Source: Schizophyllum amplum (taxonomy: Eukaryota; Basidiomycota; Agaricomycetes; Agaricales; Schizophyllaceae). From it: DNA of 64,000 nucleotides. Both the position numbers and the translations under genes were made by a program. Shown here piece by piece: positions 1-15,107 of the stretch (position 1 is its first letter; each line of letters opens with the position of its first letter). Where the stretch lies: the NCBI GenBank assembly GCA_007026445.1, contig VDMD01000024.1:310001-374000 (forward strand). Reading direction: 5' to 3'. The notes below the pieces were generated by a model. It ran no database searches, had not been told where the DNA came from, and saw only the letters and a list, made by a program, of their open reading frames with translations.

Positions 1-71
1 CCCTTCTCGAGCTGAACAAGGCGGCTTATGAGCTCCTCCTTCGTCCAGGTGTCGTAGTCCGCTTCAGACAT
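1..71 (-). CDS. 5' end of a gene leaving the window (possibly Pus3/Deg1-type)
   Basis: Only the first 23 codons are inside the window. They start at the ATG complementary to 69-71 and read MSEADYDTWTKEELISRLVQ and on. A short acidic start followed by W-[ST]-K-E-x-L-I-x-R-[LIV]-x-x-L-E is the kind of N-terminal helix seen in fungal tRNA pseudouridine synthase 3 (Deg1/Pus3), but other fungal proteins begin in a similar way and no catalytic residue is visible. The gene is divergent from the cupredoxin gene and shares its upstream region. The reading frame is convincing; the family suggestion is weak. Confidence 0.45.
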   Translation of the reverse strand, partial: MSEADYDTWTKEELISRLVQLEK

Positions 72-714
72 GCGCTTTTGGGAGTACCGTCTGTAAGAAG
101 GTGGCGTAAGGCGAAGTGCTCTTCGTCGGACGATCGGGGACGAGCCATTGCGGATCATGCGACGAAGCGGCGCTGGTACTGACCAGGAATGGGTCTGAGG
201 GTATAGACTCTAGTAGCCTTTGAATTTTCGCCGACTCTGAAGTGCGAGGACGTCTGGAGAAGGTGGAGGAGGGAGTCAAGTTCAGGACTCAGCTTGGGCG
301 TCAATCATTTGATGGCAAGGCCGCGGCCCGGACTCCGACTCCCACGTGGGTTGTACTTGTCGAACCCAGGTCGAACCTCCTCCTCCACGGTCCACTGTGA
401 GTCATCGGACATTGACTTCTCTCATGTAGCGCAAAACAATATGTCTTCGGCATGAGATTTCGAAAACATTCTCGGGCCTTGAAGCGACATATCCAACAAC
501 GACGCGCCGGTAATAGACTCTGTCCCCTCCCCGTCGCCTGATCCGGTGATGCCAGCGCCAAGGCCTTCTTGAGGCGGCCGCGAGTCGCCGCTCTTGCCAG
601 CGTCCGTTCACTACAACTTCAAGAACTCGCATATAAAAGGCTTCAGCCTACACAGTCACAGCGACACCGACACACAGAACTGAGCGCGCAAGCACCACAT
701 TCACAATCACAAAC
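72..714. other. Divergent intergenic region
   Basis: This is the shared upstream region of the minus-strand gene at the left edge and the cupredoxin gene. Apart from the TATA box near 632, I see no gene or repeat. Short open frames on the minus strand here have no recognisable content. Confidence 0.5.
632..638 (+). promoter_or_regulatory. TATA box of the cupredoxin gene
   Basis: TATAAAA lies 83 nt upstream of the cupredoxin ATG at 715, a normal fungal spacing. It is followed by a C/A-rich leader (CACAGTCACAGCGACACC) typical of a highly expressed secreted-protein gene. Confidence 0.55.
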
Positions 715-1633
715 ATGAACTTCCTACTGCTCTCCGCGTTCCTTCCCTGTCTTTGCGCCTACGCGGCCGTGTTCACTGTCGGTGTGGGGAAGGATGAGAC
801 CACTGGGTGCGCGGAGCTGTACTATCGCTCCAGAACTACTTGCTAATCCACACTTCCCTTCACCTTCGGTGGTCTACATACCGACGCGCTTCGCCACAAT
901 TGACCCTGCTAACCGACAATAACTCGCCTCTCTGCTTCGCCGCCCTCAGCCTGAAAGGCGTCGGCTTTGACCCCTCTGTCATCTATCCCAATGCTGGAGA
1001 CTCCATCATCTTCGAGTTCCGTAGCGGAAATCACAGCGTAGTCCGTCAGTTGCCCGGGCTCTCTGACATTCTGGTCGCTCAAGCATATCTTTAGAGTCCT
1101 CATACGACAAACCCTGCACCCCAAATGGCGGCTTTGACTCCGGCGTCTTCACTGTAAGCTTCGCGTATGTCCTTGCGCCGCCATTGACTCAAGTCATCCC
1201 TTTGCAGGTGGCGCAAGATGTGGAAGTAGACGCGGACAGCCTCCCCAGCGCTACTCACACCGTGAAGGACTCCAAACCAATGTGGTGAGCTCTAACATCC
1301 GACGCCCTCTATCCACCGATCTGCTCACACTGCCTTCCGTCGCACAGGTTCTACGATGCCGCGTCGGGCGAATGCAACGACGGGGCAGTCTTCGCCGCGA
1401 ATGCACCGACGAGCGGGGACGAGACCGCCGCGGGATTCAAGGAGAAGGCGAGTAGCGCGACGGTGGCAGCGACGTCAACCTCTGCCACCGAGTCGGCGAC
1501 GTCGACCTCCGACTCGGCTGGGCCTGCGTCCACCTCGGCTCCGTCACAGCAAGACGAGAATGGCGCCGCCTCCGTAGCGAGCTGGCCGTACAGCTACATG
1601 CTATGTCTATGCCTGGCAGTAGTCTTGCTTTAG
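715..1633 (+). CDS. Cupredoxin-domain GPI-anchored extracellular serine-rich protein
   Basis: A secreted cupredoxin (plastocyanin-like fold) expected at the cell surface. Exons by eye: 715-806, 950-1044, 1095-1153, 1208-1284, 1348-1633. Residues 1-17 are a signal peptide (MNFLLLSAFLPCLCAYAA). The first strands (VGVGKDETTG, then GFDPSVIYPNAGD) are followed by FEFRSGNHSVVQS, where the His is the usual first copper ligand of this family, then CTPNGGFDSG and a WFYDAASGECNDG segment near the second ligand region. A Ser/Thr/Ala-rich linker and a hydrophobic C-terminus ending LCLCLAVVLL indicate a GPI anchor. The family is known; copper binding is inferred, since the Cys sits in GEC rather than in the commoner C-x-Q context. 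Its role is unknown (cell wall or morphogenesis is typical). Confidence 0.82.
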
Positions 1634-1719
1634 ATGTCATGGGCTCCGTCAAGGTGTTGAAGTGGTGTTGTACATATTGCATTCAGGGACTTAGTACTAT
1701 AAATTCATCCTAATGCGTC

Positions 1720-1743
1720 GTTAGTAGTAGTAGTAGTAGTAGT
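1720..1743. repeat. (TAG)n microsatellite
   Basis: Seven uninterrupted TAG units lie in the 3' flank between the convergent cupredoxin gene and the minus-strand hypothetical gene. This is a simple sequence repeat with no other feature. Confidence 0.9.
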
Positions 1744-1750
1744 CCTCTAT

Positions 1751-2759
1751 TCACGCCACCGCATCGTGATGTAGGAGATCATGTCCCTCGCCCCACTCGC
1801 AGTTGTGCTTCGAGTCGTCTACCTGCACCTCCGGCATGCACAATTGTGCCAGTCCGAGGTCATGCAACCGCGTCATGCGGACCAGCAGCCCGAGCTCGGC
1901 CTTGAGGTGGTCCGCGGGCCCACCTCCGCCTATCGGCCTGTTCAGCATATCCCACGTCGCGTCATCCATCTCCTCCGCCATGGCACCCCATGCGGACTTG
2001 ATCGCTCCCGGATAGTCGAACGCGGCCAGAATGAAGCACACTGGTGAGCCTAGGGGTGCAGTGAGCATGAGATACGAGGGGCACGGACGCAGTATCAATG
2101 TGGCACGTACACAGCCCGCTTATCATCTGCTCGCGCTCGAGCAGGGGGTTCGCGGCCGAGCCGTCGTCCTCTTTCGGGCGCGCGTCCTCCTCCTCGATGA
2201 GATCGGGCAGAACCTGGCCGAGATGGTACAGTCGTCGGCAGGATGGGCAGATGCGGCTAGTCAAGCGGCTCTTGTTATACCACAATATCTAGGCAGGTTG
2301 GGTGTGGTGTTAGCGATCGGGGCAGTATGCGAGGCGGAGGCGACGCACGAGAGCGACTTCCTCGGGAAGAACTGTTTTGAGCATCTCTAGCACTTCCACC
2401 TGGGCAAACTCGGCGCAGAGGGGGTCTTCGTGGGCGGGACCGTGGGAAAAGTAGCGCGAGTCGACGAAGGCGCGCGCGTCGCGTACGCGAGGGCCGTTCC
2501 CGGGATCGTAAATGAATGGTTCTTGAGGAACGAAGCCGGGAAGACCAACGTCATATTCTGGGGGACGCGGTGATAGCGTATGTGGCTGGTGGTATGAGGG
2601 TGGTTCAGGGAGTAATTGGGGTAGGGGGGCTTCAGGTGCAGGCTCTTCTGCACATTCCGGGGATGCCGCGGCTGGCGGCGCTGGTGGTTGTGAATGTTGA
2701 GCTGCCTTTGCGGCCTTCTTCTGCGACTTTCCCTTCTTGCGGTTGGAGGGGCCCGGCAT
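1751..2759 (-). CDS. Conserved hypothetical protein with CxxC motifs (295 aa)
   Basis: I do not recognise the family. Exons by eye on the minus strand: 2759-2349, 2288-2111, 2049-1751; the frame closes exactly at 296 codons. Residues 1-70 are Lys-rich then Pro/Ala/Glu-rich and probably disordered (start MPGPSNRKKGKSQKKAAKAA). The folded part has EPFIYDPGNGPRVRDARAF, then SRICPSCRRLYHLGQVLP and GLCSPVCF, so four cysteines in two CxxC/CxxxC pairs could bind one zinc. A C-terminal helix-rich part follows (EMDDATWDMLNRPIGGGGP). The basic Lys tract and the Cys pairs suggest a nuclear protein, but that is inference. It is convergent with the cupredoxin gene. Confidence 0.7.
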
Positions 2760-3742
2760 CTTGGGCTTGTCTTGAACTCAGGCGCTTGAGGTGGTAGATC
2801 GGAAAAGGTCCGTGGCAACCGTGCGGCGTTCGTAGACGCGTGCGTCACAAAGTCATGTGATCGTGACGCGGCTTTTGACGAATTTGACCTTCGGCAATCG
2901 CCGTGCGTCTCTTAGCTCCGTGGTTGACACTAAGTATCGCGCGTCCTGCACCGTCACGGCCCCGGCTGCGACAGGGCATTCTGTGGCGTCTATCGAGCAT
3001 AGCATCTCTCTTGCGACATACGATGTCAGAACTGGAAGCGCCAAAAGCGACCGGAGGCGCTCAGCCGCAGCCGATTCGTTTCGTTTCGTACAGCAACGAG
3101 CAGGGTTACTGGAATGGCAGCTCTTTTTGACCGATGATCAGAGCTCTCGAGACGCCAGACAAACATGTGGTAGCCTGCAGGCTTAAGGTGGCCCGCCTCT
3201 GACGTTGCAGGGCAGCGCTCGCACTGTCAACATCCTGCTGCGATGGTGTGGCTGCGCGGCAGACCGTTATGGCATCAGCTCCGTGCGTCGCGATGCGCCA
3301 CCCAGCCCTGAATCATATCTGCCGCGTCCGATCTACTGAACACCCTAAGGCTTAGGCCCCTCCTGCCATGCTTGACTGGGTTGCGTCCGACGAGGAGACG
3401 ACATGCGATACGAGGATAGGACATGCGGTCCCGACGACGCGAAGCATTCTCACTGCCCAAGTGTTAGAAGTCTTTTATAGAGCCGGCGTGCGAGAGGGCG
3501 ATACGGTTCCCCTTCCCTGTTGACGTACTGCTAGGTGCGCGACACGCATTTGCAAATCCTTGTCCCTGGCAGTACAAAACCAGCGGCATCGTTCCTTATA
3601 GGTGTCCCCGGACCCGCCACTGTCGTTTCGACCTTGTCCCACTGCTTCGTTCGGCTTCTGGTGCGCGCGACGGCCTTTTGCGACGCAACGTCTTTTTGCA
3701 CCACTCCTCGCCACGAATCTTGTCCGGCGTTCTGTCTCTGCG
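2760..3742. other. Divergent intergenic region
   Basis: This 980-base stretch separates divergent genes. Open frames of about 100 codons occur on both strands but have no start context, splice pattern or family resemblance. I see nothing else in it. Confidence 0.5.
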
Positions 3743-5081
3743 ATGTCCTCCCAAGGCTCGAGGTTCAAGCAGCCCATGACGCTGCGCAAGTATGCCATTG
3801 TGCGTAACTCATTTAATCTATCATGCACTCTGTAGCTGATCAAATATACAGCGGGCGAACATCGTCGCCCTCGTCGCAAGTTTGGCAGCGGCAGGGTATG
3901 GCTGGAAGATCGTCGCCACTGGCAGTGCGTCGTGCCAGATTGCGCTCGATATCATCCTTGGCTTACACGAAACAGATCCTCACCTCCTGCACGCAAGCCC
4001 CGGATACTTCTGGGTGCAGGCGATGATGTTCACGTTCATCTGTCTATTCCATGCCCCGGGGTGCGTGTTATGTTCCAAGCGCACTTTCTGTACACGCTGA
4101 TTGATATATCTTGCAGGCTGTACGCTCTGATGAAGGACAATATCAACTACCTCCGGATGTATTTCTTTGCGGCGTTCGCCACTCTGGCTGTCACCCTCCC
4201 CGTCGGCTGCTACGCCATGTCTCAAGCTTTTAATCATAAGGATACGGATAACTTCCTCGATGCTTGCATTGGCTCGTCGTTTGAGGATGGCCACGCAGAC
4301 GCGTGCAGAACGGCCGTATACGAGCTGCGCATATACGTTACTATCTGCTACGTCGCATCTGGCTTATTTTGGCGGGTACGTACATCGTCCATGCTGCCTC
4401 AACCCACTCTGAAGCGCCTCCCCAGCTATCTCAGTTCTCACCTGGAGATACTATACCCACTTGCGCAACGAGGTCTCTGTCACCATCGAGGAGGAGGAAA
4501 AGGCGATGCTGCGGCCCATGTCTATGGCCAGCACCCGTAACTCGCGCATATCATACGGCCCCCCGCGGAACGACCGCCGCGCCTCCCACATCCCGCGTCA
4601 CCCGCGCCGCGCATCCTCGCCCACGCGTGCCCAGCCCGCCCAACGCGCATCGATCCTACGCAACTCCGTTTCCGCCAACGATATCCACCCCAGTAGCCTC
4701 TCCGCGTCCATGCCCACGCCCGAGCCGACACCGGAAACGTCGGAAGAGTACTACGACCCGTATTCTCAGGAGAACGTTGACTCCAACTCCTCCCACGAGC
4801 CCGCGAGCGCCTCGGGATCGGGGTCCGAGCACGCGACGATGAAGCCTGCACCCAGCCGGCAGGTGTCGTATTCGGAGGGGCCCGAGCCTGGGCAGGCCCC
4901 CAGCCGGCGTGTCAGCTTCTCGGATGATTTGAGTCCGAGGACGCCGCGACGGGAAGGGCCGCCGGGGTTGTCGCACGTCGCGAGGAAGACGTCCTTTGCG
5001 CGCGTGCAGGGGACGTCAGGGTCGGGCCATAGCCCGTCTTCTTCCAGGATGAGGGCGACGTTACGCAGTCTCTCATGCTGA
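3743..5081 (+). CDS. Four-span membrane protein with long Ser/Arg-rich tail (391 aa)
   Basis: Function unknown. Exons by eye: 3743-3799, 3852-4060, 4117-4379, 4435-5081, closing at 392 codons. After a short N-terminus (MSSQGSRFKQPMTLRKYAI) come four hydrophobic spans: about 21-45 (NIVALVASLAAAGYGWKIVA), 60-85 (YFWVQAMMFTFICLFHAP), 97-120 (FFAAFATLAVTLPVGCYAM) and 155-178 (YVTICYVASGLFWRVLLTW). The last 200 residues are a soluble, probably cytosolic tail rich in Ser, Arg and Pro. It contains two similar phosphosite-like elements, PSRQVSYSEGPEP and PSRRVSFSDD; the second fits the basophilic kinase pattern R-R-x-S. The third intron was placed at the second of two GT sites to keep frame. Probably a basidiomycete-specific plasma-membrane or endomembrane protein. 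Confidence 0.75.
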
Positions 5082-5619
5082 ACCAGCACTGATGACAGAC
5101 TTCGCCAGTCTAGTGAACCCGCTGCTTGTCTACCCCCGACCACACCAAGTTCCAGCCTAGAATGTACATTAGCAGTATTCCTATCAGTCGCACCATTGCT
5201 TCACTCATGTAGATAGTTCAAGTTGCATATTCTATTCCGCTGTATCCTTTGAGGTGCATCGACTATACATATCTACGCTTTACGATCGACGTTGTCTATT
5301 CATCTGTTAGACTCCGGACGATGGATAATCGCTACTTCCCTGCATCAGTACTGGTAGTGTTTGACGCTGTACGGTTGGGAGACATCTCCATGAAGGGTTG
5401 CATCTGCATTTTGTCCACAAAACCATGGCACTGAAGTGGTAAGCGCCCTGTAAGCGCCCATCAGACGACGCGTCGCGTCGACGGCCCGCGCCTCCTGGCC
5501 CAACGCGGTCACATGATTCACGTGTGTCATACTCCATTGTTCGGCGTCACTTGTGCCTTGTTTGTTCATTGTTCGCCATTGTCCTCTTCACCTTCTCTCC
5601 TCCCCCATCTTTGGCCACG
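5082..5619. other. Intergenic region between two co-oriented membrane-protein genes
   Basis: About 540 bases hold the 3' flank of the four-span protein gene and the promoter of the next gene. No gene, repeat or clear TATA element was seen. Confidence 0.5.
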
Positions 5620-6811
5620 ATGGCTCACCTCCTGAGCCATATCAGCGACCTCACGCACATCTGGCCCCTCCTACAATCTATCCACACCTCATCCAGCGCC
5701 GCCGTTGGGCTCACCATCCTCGGCGCCGCCCTTCTCTACGCCCGCCGCAAACGAGCTGGCCATGCGTTGGTCCTGTACATTGTCCGCACGACGATTGCGA
5801 TCAACACCGTCTTCGTGCTGCACACGATCATCTTTCGACCGCCCCCGAACATGTATCGCGCGTTGGGCGCCCCGCTGGGGACTCGCCCGCATCGACTGCT
5901 GTACGCGATGAAGCAAGCGGAGCCGGGGGCGCTACCGTACGGGATGGATGCGTTGTGGGAGCGGTTTCAGGAGGAGGAGATGATAGACGTCTACATACGG
6001 TGCGCAGTGCTCAACTGCAGTGGGCTGGGAAGCTGAACATGGCCAGATACGGCCATGACGTGCTGTTGCAGTGCGAGAACTGCTCGCGCGCGCGGGACTT
6101 CATACTCTATGCCCTGGTGGGAGCGCTGCTGCAGTACACAGCGATGGCAGCGTTGGTTGAGGTGCGTGGTATCTGCGGTAGCTTGCGCACATGCGCTGAC
6201 GAGATCCCACAGGTTGTCACCGTCGCTGGCACGAACAGCGAGTACTACCGCCCGTGGGGCATTCTATGTCTGGGCACCACAGCGCTCTTGGAAGCTTGGC
6301 AAACCTATACCACTAATATCGAGATGTTGATGTTCGAGGACACCACACAAACAGTGCGTTCCCATCGTCAATGTGGGAATCCATCAAGGCTAATGTTGGC
6401 TCACAGGTCCACGAAGACCTTCTCTTCCGCCGCCAGCTCACTTTCCTCATCCTACCGATCGTCCTGCATCTTCTGCCATCCGCCCTCCCCCTCGATCTCG
6501 AGACACAACGGGACACCTTGTCACGACTTCGGGAATTGCAGCGGAAGCTGCAAGCCATAATTCTATGCGATGCAGCCATCTCGCGCTCCTCCAAGCTACG
6601 CAGGCTGCAGGCTGCGTTTGGGGAGCGTGTACAGCACGAGCTGCGATTCGCACGGATGCAGCCTTCCCTTGCGCAAGAGAACGCATCTAGAGCAGTCAAC
6701 TGGGAGACGTCATATAGTCCAGAAGCTGCAAGAGTTCGGCTTGCAGAATCACAGCAGCAGGCCTTCCTCGCGACCGTGAAGGCAGCAACAACCACCGGTC
6801 GGATGTGGTGA
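5620..6811 (+). CDS. Multipass membrane protein of unknown function (340 aa)
   Basis: Exons by eye: 5620-6006, 6072-6161, 6213-6353, 6407-6811, giving exactly 341 codons. Hydrophobic segments are AAVGLTILGAALLYARR, a long one around YIVRTTIAINTVFVLHTIIF, DFILYALVGALLQYTAMAA, WGILCLGTTALLEAW and QLTFLILPIVLHLLPSALPL, so four or five spans. A conserved-looking soluble loop lies between spans 2 and 3 (FRPPPNMYRALGAPLGTRPH). A CENC pair opens the second exon. The C-terminal 110 residues are helical, rich in Arg, Leu and Gln, and may form a coiled coil. The first intron was placed so that CENCSRARDF stays in frame; an unspliced reading stops after the first exon. No family assigned. Confidence 0.72.
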
Positions 6812-7118
6812 ACTTCGGACATGGACAAAATGTAGCATTGTACATTCTTACTAGCTTTTCTTGTGGATATCTTGTATTTGTAGCTTGGATTATTAGCTCT
6901 CCTGGAGCTGCTCCTTCTTGTAACCTCTTGCCCGACTCCGACTGAGCTGAGTACTTAGTCACAGTTTCTGACAAGCGACAGAAATTAGTGATGTGGGAAA
7001 TAATGCCAAACAAGGAAGTCTTTGTTCTTTACCTCCATTGTTCTCCGTCGATCAGTCACTCTAGCGGGGCCCATAGATGCCCTCTCGATAACTGAGAGCC
7101 AACAAGGGAACAGGTGCA
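6812..7118. other. Intergenic region upstream of RPC2
   Basis: About 300 bases between co-oriented genes, AT-richer than the flanking exons. It is the presumed 3' flank and RPC2 promoter; nothing else was seen. Confidence 0.5.
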
Positions 7119-11232
<4,114 letters not shown>

Positions 11233-11628
11233 GCCGGACTGATCGTAAATTATGTAGCAGTAGCTAGTATTGTGTCGTGTCTTTTACTGCTTGCCACACT
11301 TGTATCTCTCTTGCATTTAGCGCATACTTACTCGCAAACTGTAGCTTACTTATCATCCCCAACGGAGGCTTGTATGGCGTAACTGCTCCTTTTCAGGGCA
11401 AGGGTATCTTCTCTGCACCGGTAACCTCCACCTCGAAGGTGATATCGGACGAAGCGGCGCAGGGCAACGCCGACTTCGGGTCAATCCGACGAAGTTCAAC
11501 CGTGGGAACTGCGCATGCCTCTCGACACGTGGAGACACGCGTATCCTTACGTCAGGTACTCGACTCTGTGTTCGTCTCCCTTTCACAACGCCAAAAACCA
11601 GGGCACTACGCCGCTAAACAGGCCTAAG
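11233..11628. other. Intergenic region between RPC2 and Ubc7 genes
   Basis: About 400 bases of 3' flank and promoter between co-oriented genes. A 116-codon open frame covers it but has no recognisable content. Confidence 0.5.
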
Positions 11629-12791
11629 ATGAATCGTCAAGGCGCTACCAGAAGGCTCATGACCGAGTACAAAGCAGTAAGAATGACCGCTTGGCATAAA
11701 CGGCATCTTGCTCATCGCAGCGCCAGCTCACCCAGAACGGCGAGTCGTTCGAGCCATGCGCAGAAGTACTCTGAACCCTTCTCCAGGTTCCCCGGATGGG
11801 ATGTTCACCGCTGGTAAGCATCATGGCTTAAGAAAGAGCGTGGTTAACCTCGCGCAGGCCCGGTTTCTGAGTCCGACTTCTTCATCTGGGAGGCGCTCAT
11901 CGCCGGTCCAAAGGACACGCCATTTGTGAGCACGAACGCGTGAAGCCGCTCTTGACGCACCTCTCACGCGCGGCGCTCGCAGGAAGGGGGCATTTTTACC
12001 GCGAAGCTCACGTTCGTACGTCTCCGCGGCCAGGCACGACTGTGTGCGCCCCTCACCGCCCATCTAGCCCTCGGATTATCCGCTCTCGCCTTTCAAGATG
12101 ACATTCGACCCGCCCTTGTTCCACCCAAACAGTGAGTTAGTTCACCAGCTCTCTTCCCTGTCCTCGGAACTTTTGCACAGTACTCGACTTTCGCGTATTT
12201 CTGAGCTGATTTGATCTCCTACTGAATCCGCCGCTGACACGTATGAACAGTCTACGCGAACGGAGAAGTGTATGTCTGGTTATTCAGGTGATTCGCCGTT
12301 TGATTCTATTGATTTTTGCCACAGCTGCATATCAATCCTGCACCACCCGGGCGACGACCCGAACATGTACGAGCAGGCGTCCGAGCGCTGGAGCCCTGTA
12401 CAAAGCGTCGAGAAGGTTATTCTGAGCGTCGTCTCTATGCTTGCCGGTAAGCAGTCTATGGTTCATCTTTACCGGAGCGTTTGGACTTGCCATCTGCCTG
12501 CTTTTTTTCTCTCTACCTACCCGTTTGTATCTTGTTGCTGTCTTATGACTTCTTCGCCTCCCTGTCACCTAGTATGTAACCGCGTTACTCACCACGGGCA
12601 TTGCTTACGGTTGCCACGAGCACTATTCCCTTCGAACACCCTCCACTCCTCTGACGTCCTGCTGACACTCAGCTTTCAGAACCCAACCTGGAAAGCCCTG
12701 CCAACGTTGATGCCGCAAAGATGTACCGCACGGACCGCCGGCGTACGAACGCATCGTGCGCAGAAACGTGCAAGAGCTTCTTGGCCTATGA
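11629..12791 (+). CDS. UBC7: Ubiquitin-conjugating enzyme E2, Ubc7/UBE2G2 type (one-base frameshift near C-terminus)
   Basis: E2 of the ER-associated degradation pathway; in other fungi it is recruited by Cue1 and works with the Hrd1/Doa10 E3s. Exons by eye: 11629-11676, 11727-11739, 11787-11813, 11858-11925, 11983-12015, 12068-12131, 12251-12269, 12325-12446, 12680-12791. Landmarks: [40 protein letters not shown], active-site region [20 protein letters not shown] with the catalytic Cys, the acidic insertion diagnostic of the UBE2G class, and [20 protein letters not shown]. The canonical end [15 protein letters not shown] is present one frame off after TDR at about 12736-12738, so one base is missing. 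Read as given, translation goes on to a stop at 12846 with a wrong tail. Intron 2 seems to start with GC, and exon 2 could begin 6 nt earlier. Confidence 0.9.
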
Positions 12792-12846
12792 GCGGGAGGG
12801 CCGACCTTCAAGTCGGCAGTGTCGGGCTTCGAGAGTTGGCACGTAG

Positions 12847-13411
12847 GGCTTCGGGCGGGAATTTGCTCCGTGTGAGGTAGATGTTCGGAGTAGTGAGGAG
12901 TGGGGCTTGTTCAGTGAGCAGTATGTTTCTGGAGGCCATGTCGTGTTTACATGGCTGCGCTACTTATACAAAGTTCAAAGATCGGCGTGAGGGCCTTGCC
13001 GTGTTTGATGCAGGCCTTCATGACTGCAATATTGGCGCAATGATAAGTCGTCCGCTAATCCTGCACTTCGTACATAGCCCTCAATACAATCTGACTCTCG
13101 CATGGAGATCACCGCAGTAGCGCCGTCCGTATTCGAATGACGTGTCTACTATACAATACAAGGTCTACGCCTATGTGTACGCTCGCAACAACGCAACAGC
13201 TGCCTTACGGCGCGTGCACCGACTACAATACTAGGGCGATAAGGCCACAAAATGCTACAACCGGGTCCAATGTCTATCTACGCAGGCTAAGTGATACCAG
13301 GATCCAGTGTACGCTCTAGGAACAAAAATCCGACGCAAAATGCAGAAATAACGCGTATAAGCTACTTTTTGTAAGCAGGCGGCGCACGACTCTAAGACCT
13401 CGTCGCGCGCG
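12847..13411. other. Convergent intergenic region
   Basis: About 565 bases between the 3' ends of the Ubc7 gene and the lactone oxidase gene. Nothing recognisable. Confidence 0.5.
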
Positions 13412-15107
13412 CTACTTTTTGTACATGTCCGGGTTGGTATCCTGGCCATAGATATGTCTCTGGACGTACTCGTTCCTGAACATGCCGTGCGGATCTACCT
13501 CGTTCAAGACGCGCACGAAATCGTCGAACCGGGGGTACAGAGCGCGCAGGTCTTCCGGCAGCATAGGATGCGCCTTCGCCCAGTGGGGGCGGCCGCCGTG
13601 GCGAATGCAGATGGCTTCAAAGCTGCGGAAGAGTTGTTGGTAAGGAACGTCGAAGCCGTAAGGTCTGAATAAAAGATCAGCGACTGTGATTATTAGCGGC
13701 AAAGTGCAACATAGCACGTGACCGTGGCACGCAAAACACCGCGGGAATAACAGACACTCACTTGTACTGAACAATGCCAATCCACGTCGTCCGGTGCCCA
13801 TAGCTCGGGCTCATCCATATCTCGTCCGCAGCAGAAACCCTGATTTCAATAGGAAAATGCGGGCGCACGCCGTCGGCGCTGGCGATCTCTTGCTGAAGCC
13901 AAGTCCGCATTTCACGCAACGCCACCTGCGAATTTTTGTAGGGGATTGCCCATTCCGTGGTATATTGCAGGAACTATAAGACGCCGTCAGAACGGACGCG
14001 GAATGAAAATATAAATGGTGGCGCTCACTAGGCAGTCTATGTTGAAAATCTTATGACTTTCGTCCACTCGGACGAGGGGCGGGCGACCGAGCCATGTGAC
14101 GAATCGGCAAATGGCGAGATTCAGATCCCGATAGTATCGCGCGATGAATAGCAAGAGATGGACAAGGTGAAAGCCGACCAAGGTGTCCCAGAACCAGTCA
14201 CCGCTGTCCGTCCGGGGCTAAGAATACGCGTGTGAGCGATAGTGTACCCGCGAAGCGTTGAAGTAGGTATGTCATACCTCGTGAGTTCGGTCTGAAGAGC
14301 TCTTACGTATCGTATCCGACGCAGGAAACCACCATAGGCGCGGGTGTTGTGTAGAAGTCATGATCGCGTCGAAGTCGTCGACTGCTGCATCAAAAGACAC
14401 CGACTCCGCGACCTCCTTCAGTCGGAACGCGTCCTCCACCTCAAGCTTTATCTCCAATAGCAGGCCCGTGCTTCCCAGGCCACTCAAGGACGCGTAGAAG
14501 AGATCAGAGCGTTCTGATGCAGAACAAGTGACGCGCGCGCCGTTGGCGAGAAGGAGCGTGAGCGCGAGGACATGGGTGGAGAATACGCCGAAGTCCACGC
14601 CGGAGCCATGGCTGGCGGTCGTGATAATACCGGCGAGCGTCTGGTCAGAGATGGAGCCGACGTTTCTCATGGCGAGACCGTGTTGAGCGAGTTGCGCGTG
14701 AAGGTCGTGAAGCACGATGCCACCTTGCGCTACGGCCCACTTCTTCTCGATATCGACCTAAGCGGGAGGGGATATTACTACCTCATCGTTCGGCGCGTGT
14801 TAACACATACCTCTAGCAAGCGGTTGAGCTTGGTGGTGCGTATCATGAGCTCAGTTGTGCACGCGAGGTCGCTGGGACTATGTCCAACACCCGCCGCACG
14901 CACAACCTTGCCCTCGCGTCGGGCGAGTTCAAGTACGAGCTCGCAATGGTACTCGTTCTCCGGCTCGTATATGGCTTGCGGTTTGCACCCATAGGTCCGG
15001 GCCCAGTTGGTATAAGAGGCTGTGGAAGAAGCAGAAGGCGCTGTAACAGGCGCGAGCCGTTCATAGATGTCCGTTAGGGAGAGTTGGGATATAGTTGTGG
15101 TGCGCAT
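13412..15107 (-). CDS. ALO1: D-arabinono-1,4-lactone oxidase
   Basis: Mitochondrial-membrane-associated FAD enzyme catalysing the last step of D-erythroascorbate synthesis, the fungal ascorbate analogue. Exons by eye (minus): 15107-14811, 14757-14278, 14217-14029, 13973-13762, 13664-13412, total 477 codons (476 aa; family 450-530). The FAD-binding domain reads TNWARTYGCKP, then AAGVGHSPSDLACT where the His is the residue covalently linked to flavin in ALO/GULO enzymes, GGIVLHDLHAQLAQHGLAM, GSISDQTLAGIITTASHGSG and GSTGLLLEIKLEVE. The C-terminal ALO domain holds the signature GRPHWAKAHPM and DPHGMFRNEYVQRH. One hydrophobic stretch (FHLVHLLLFIARYY) may be the membrane contact. Intact frame. Confidence 0.96.

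Noticed and set aside
5553..6560. 335-codon plus-strand open frame
   Set aside because: It uses exon 2 of the membrane-protein gene in the right frame but reads exon 1 in a wrong frame and runs through the intron. The spliced model beginning at 5620 explains the conserved-looking segments better.
12272..12880. 202-codon plus-strand open frame
   Set aside because: It includes the Ubc7 active-site exon but reads through the following 233-nt intron. It is an intron read-through, not a separate gene.
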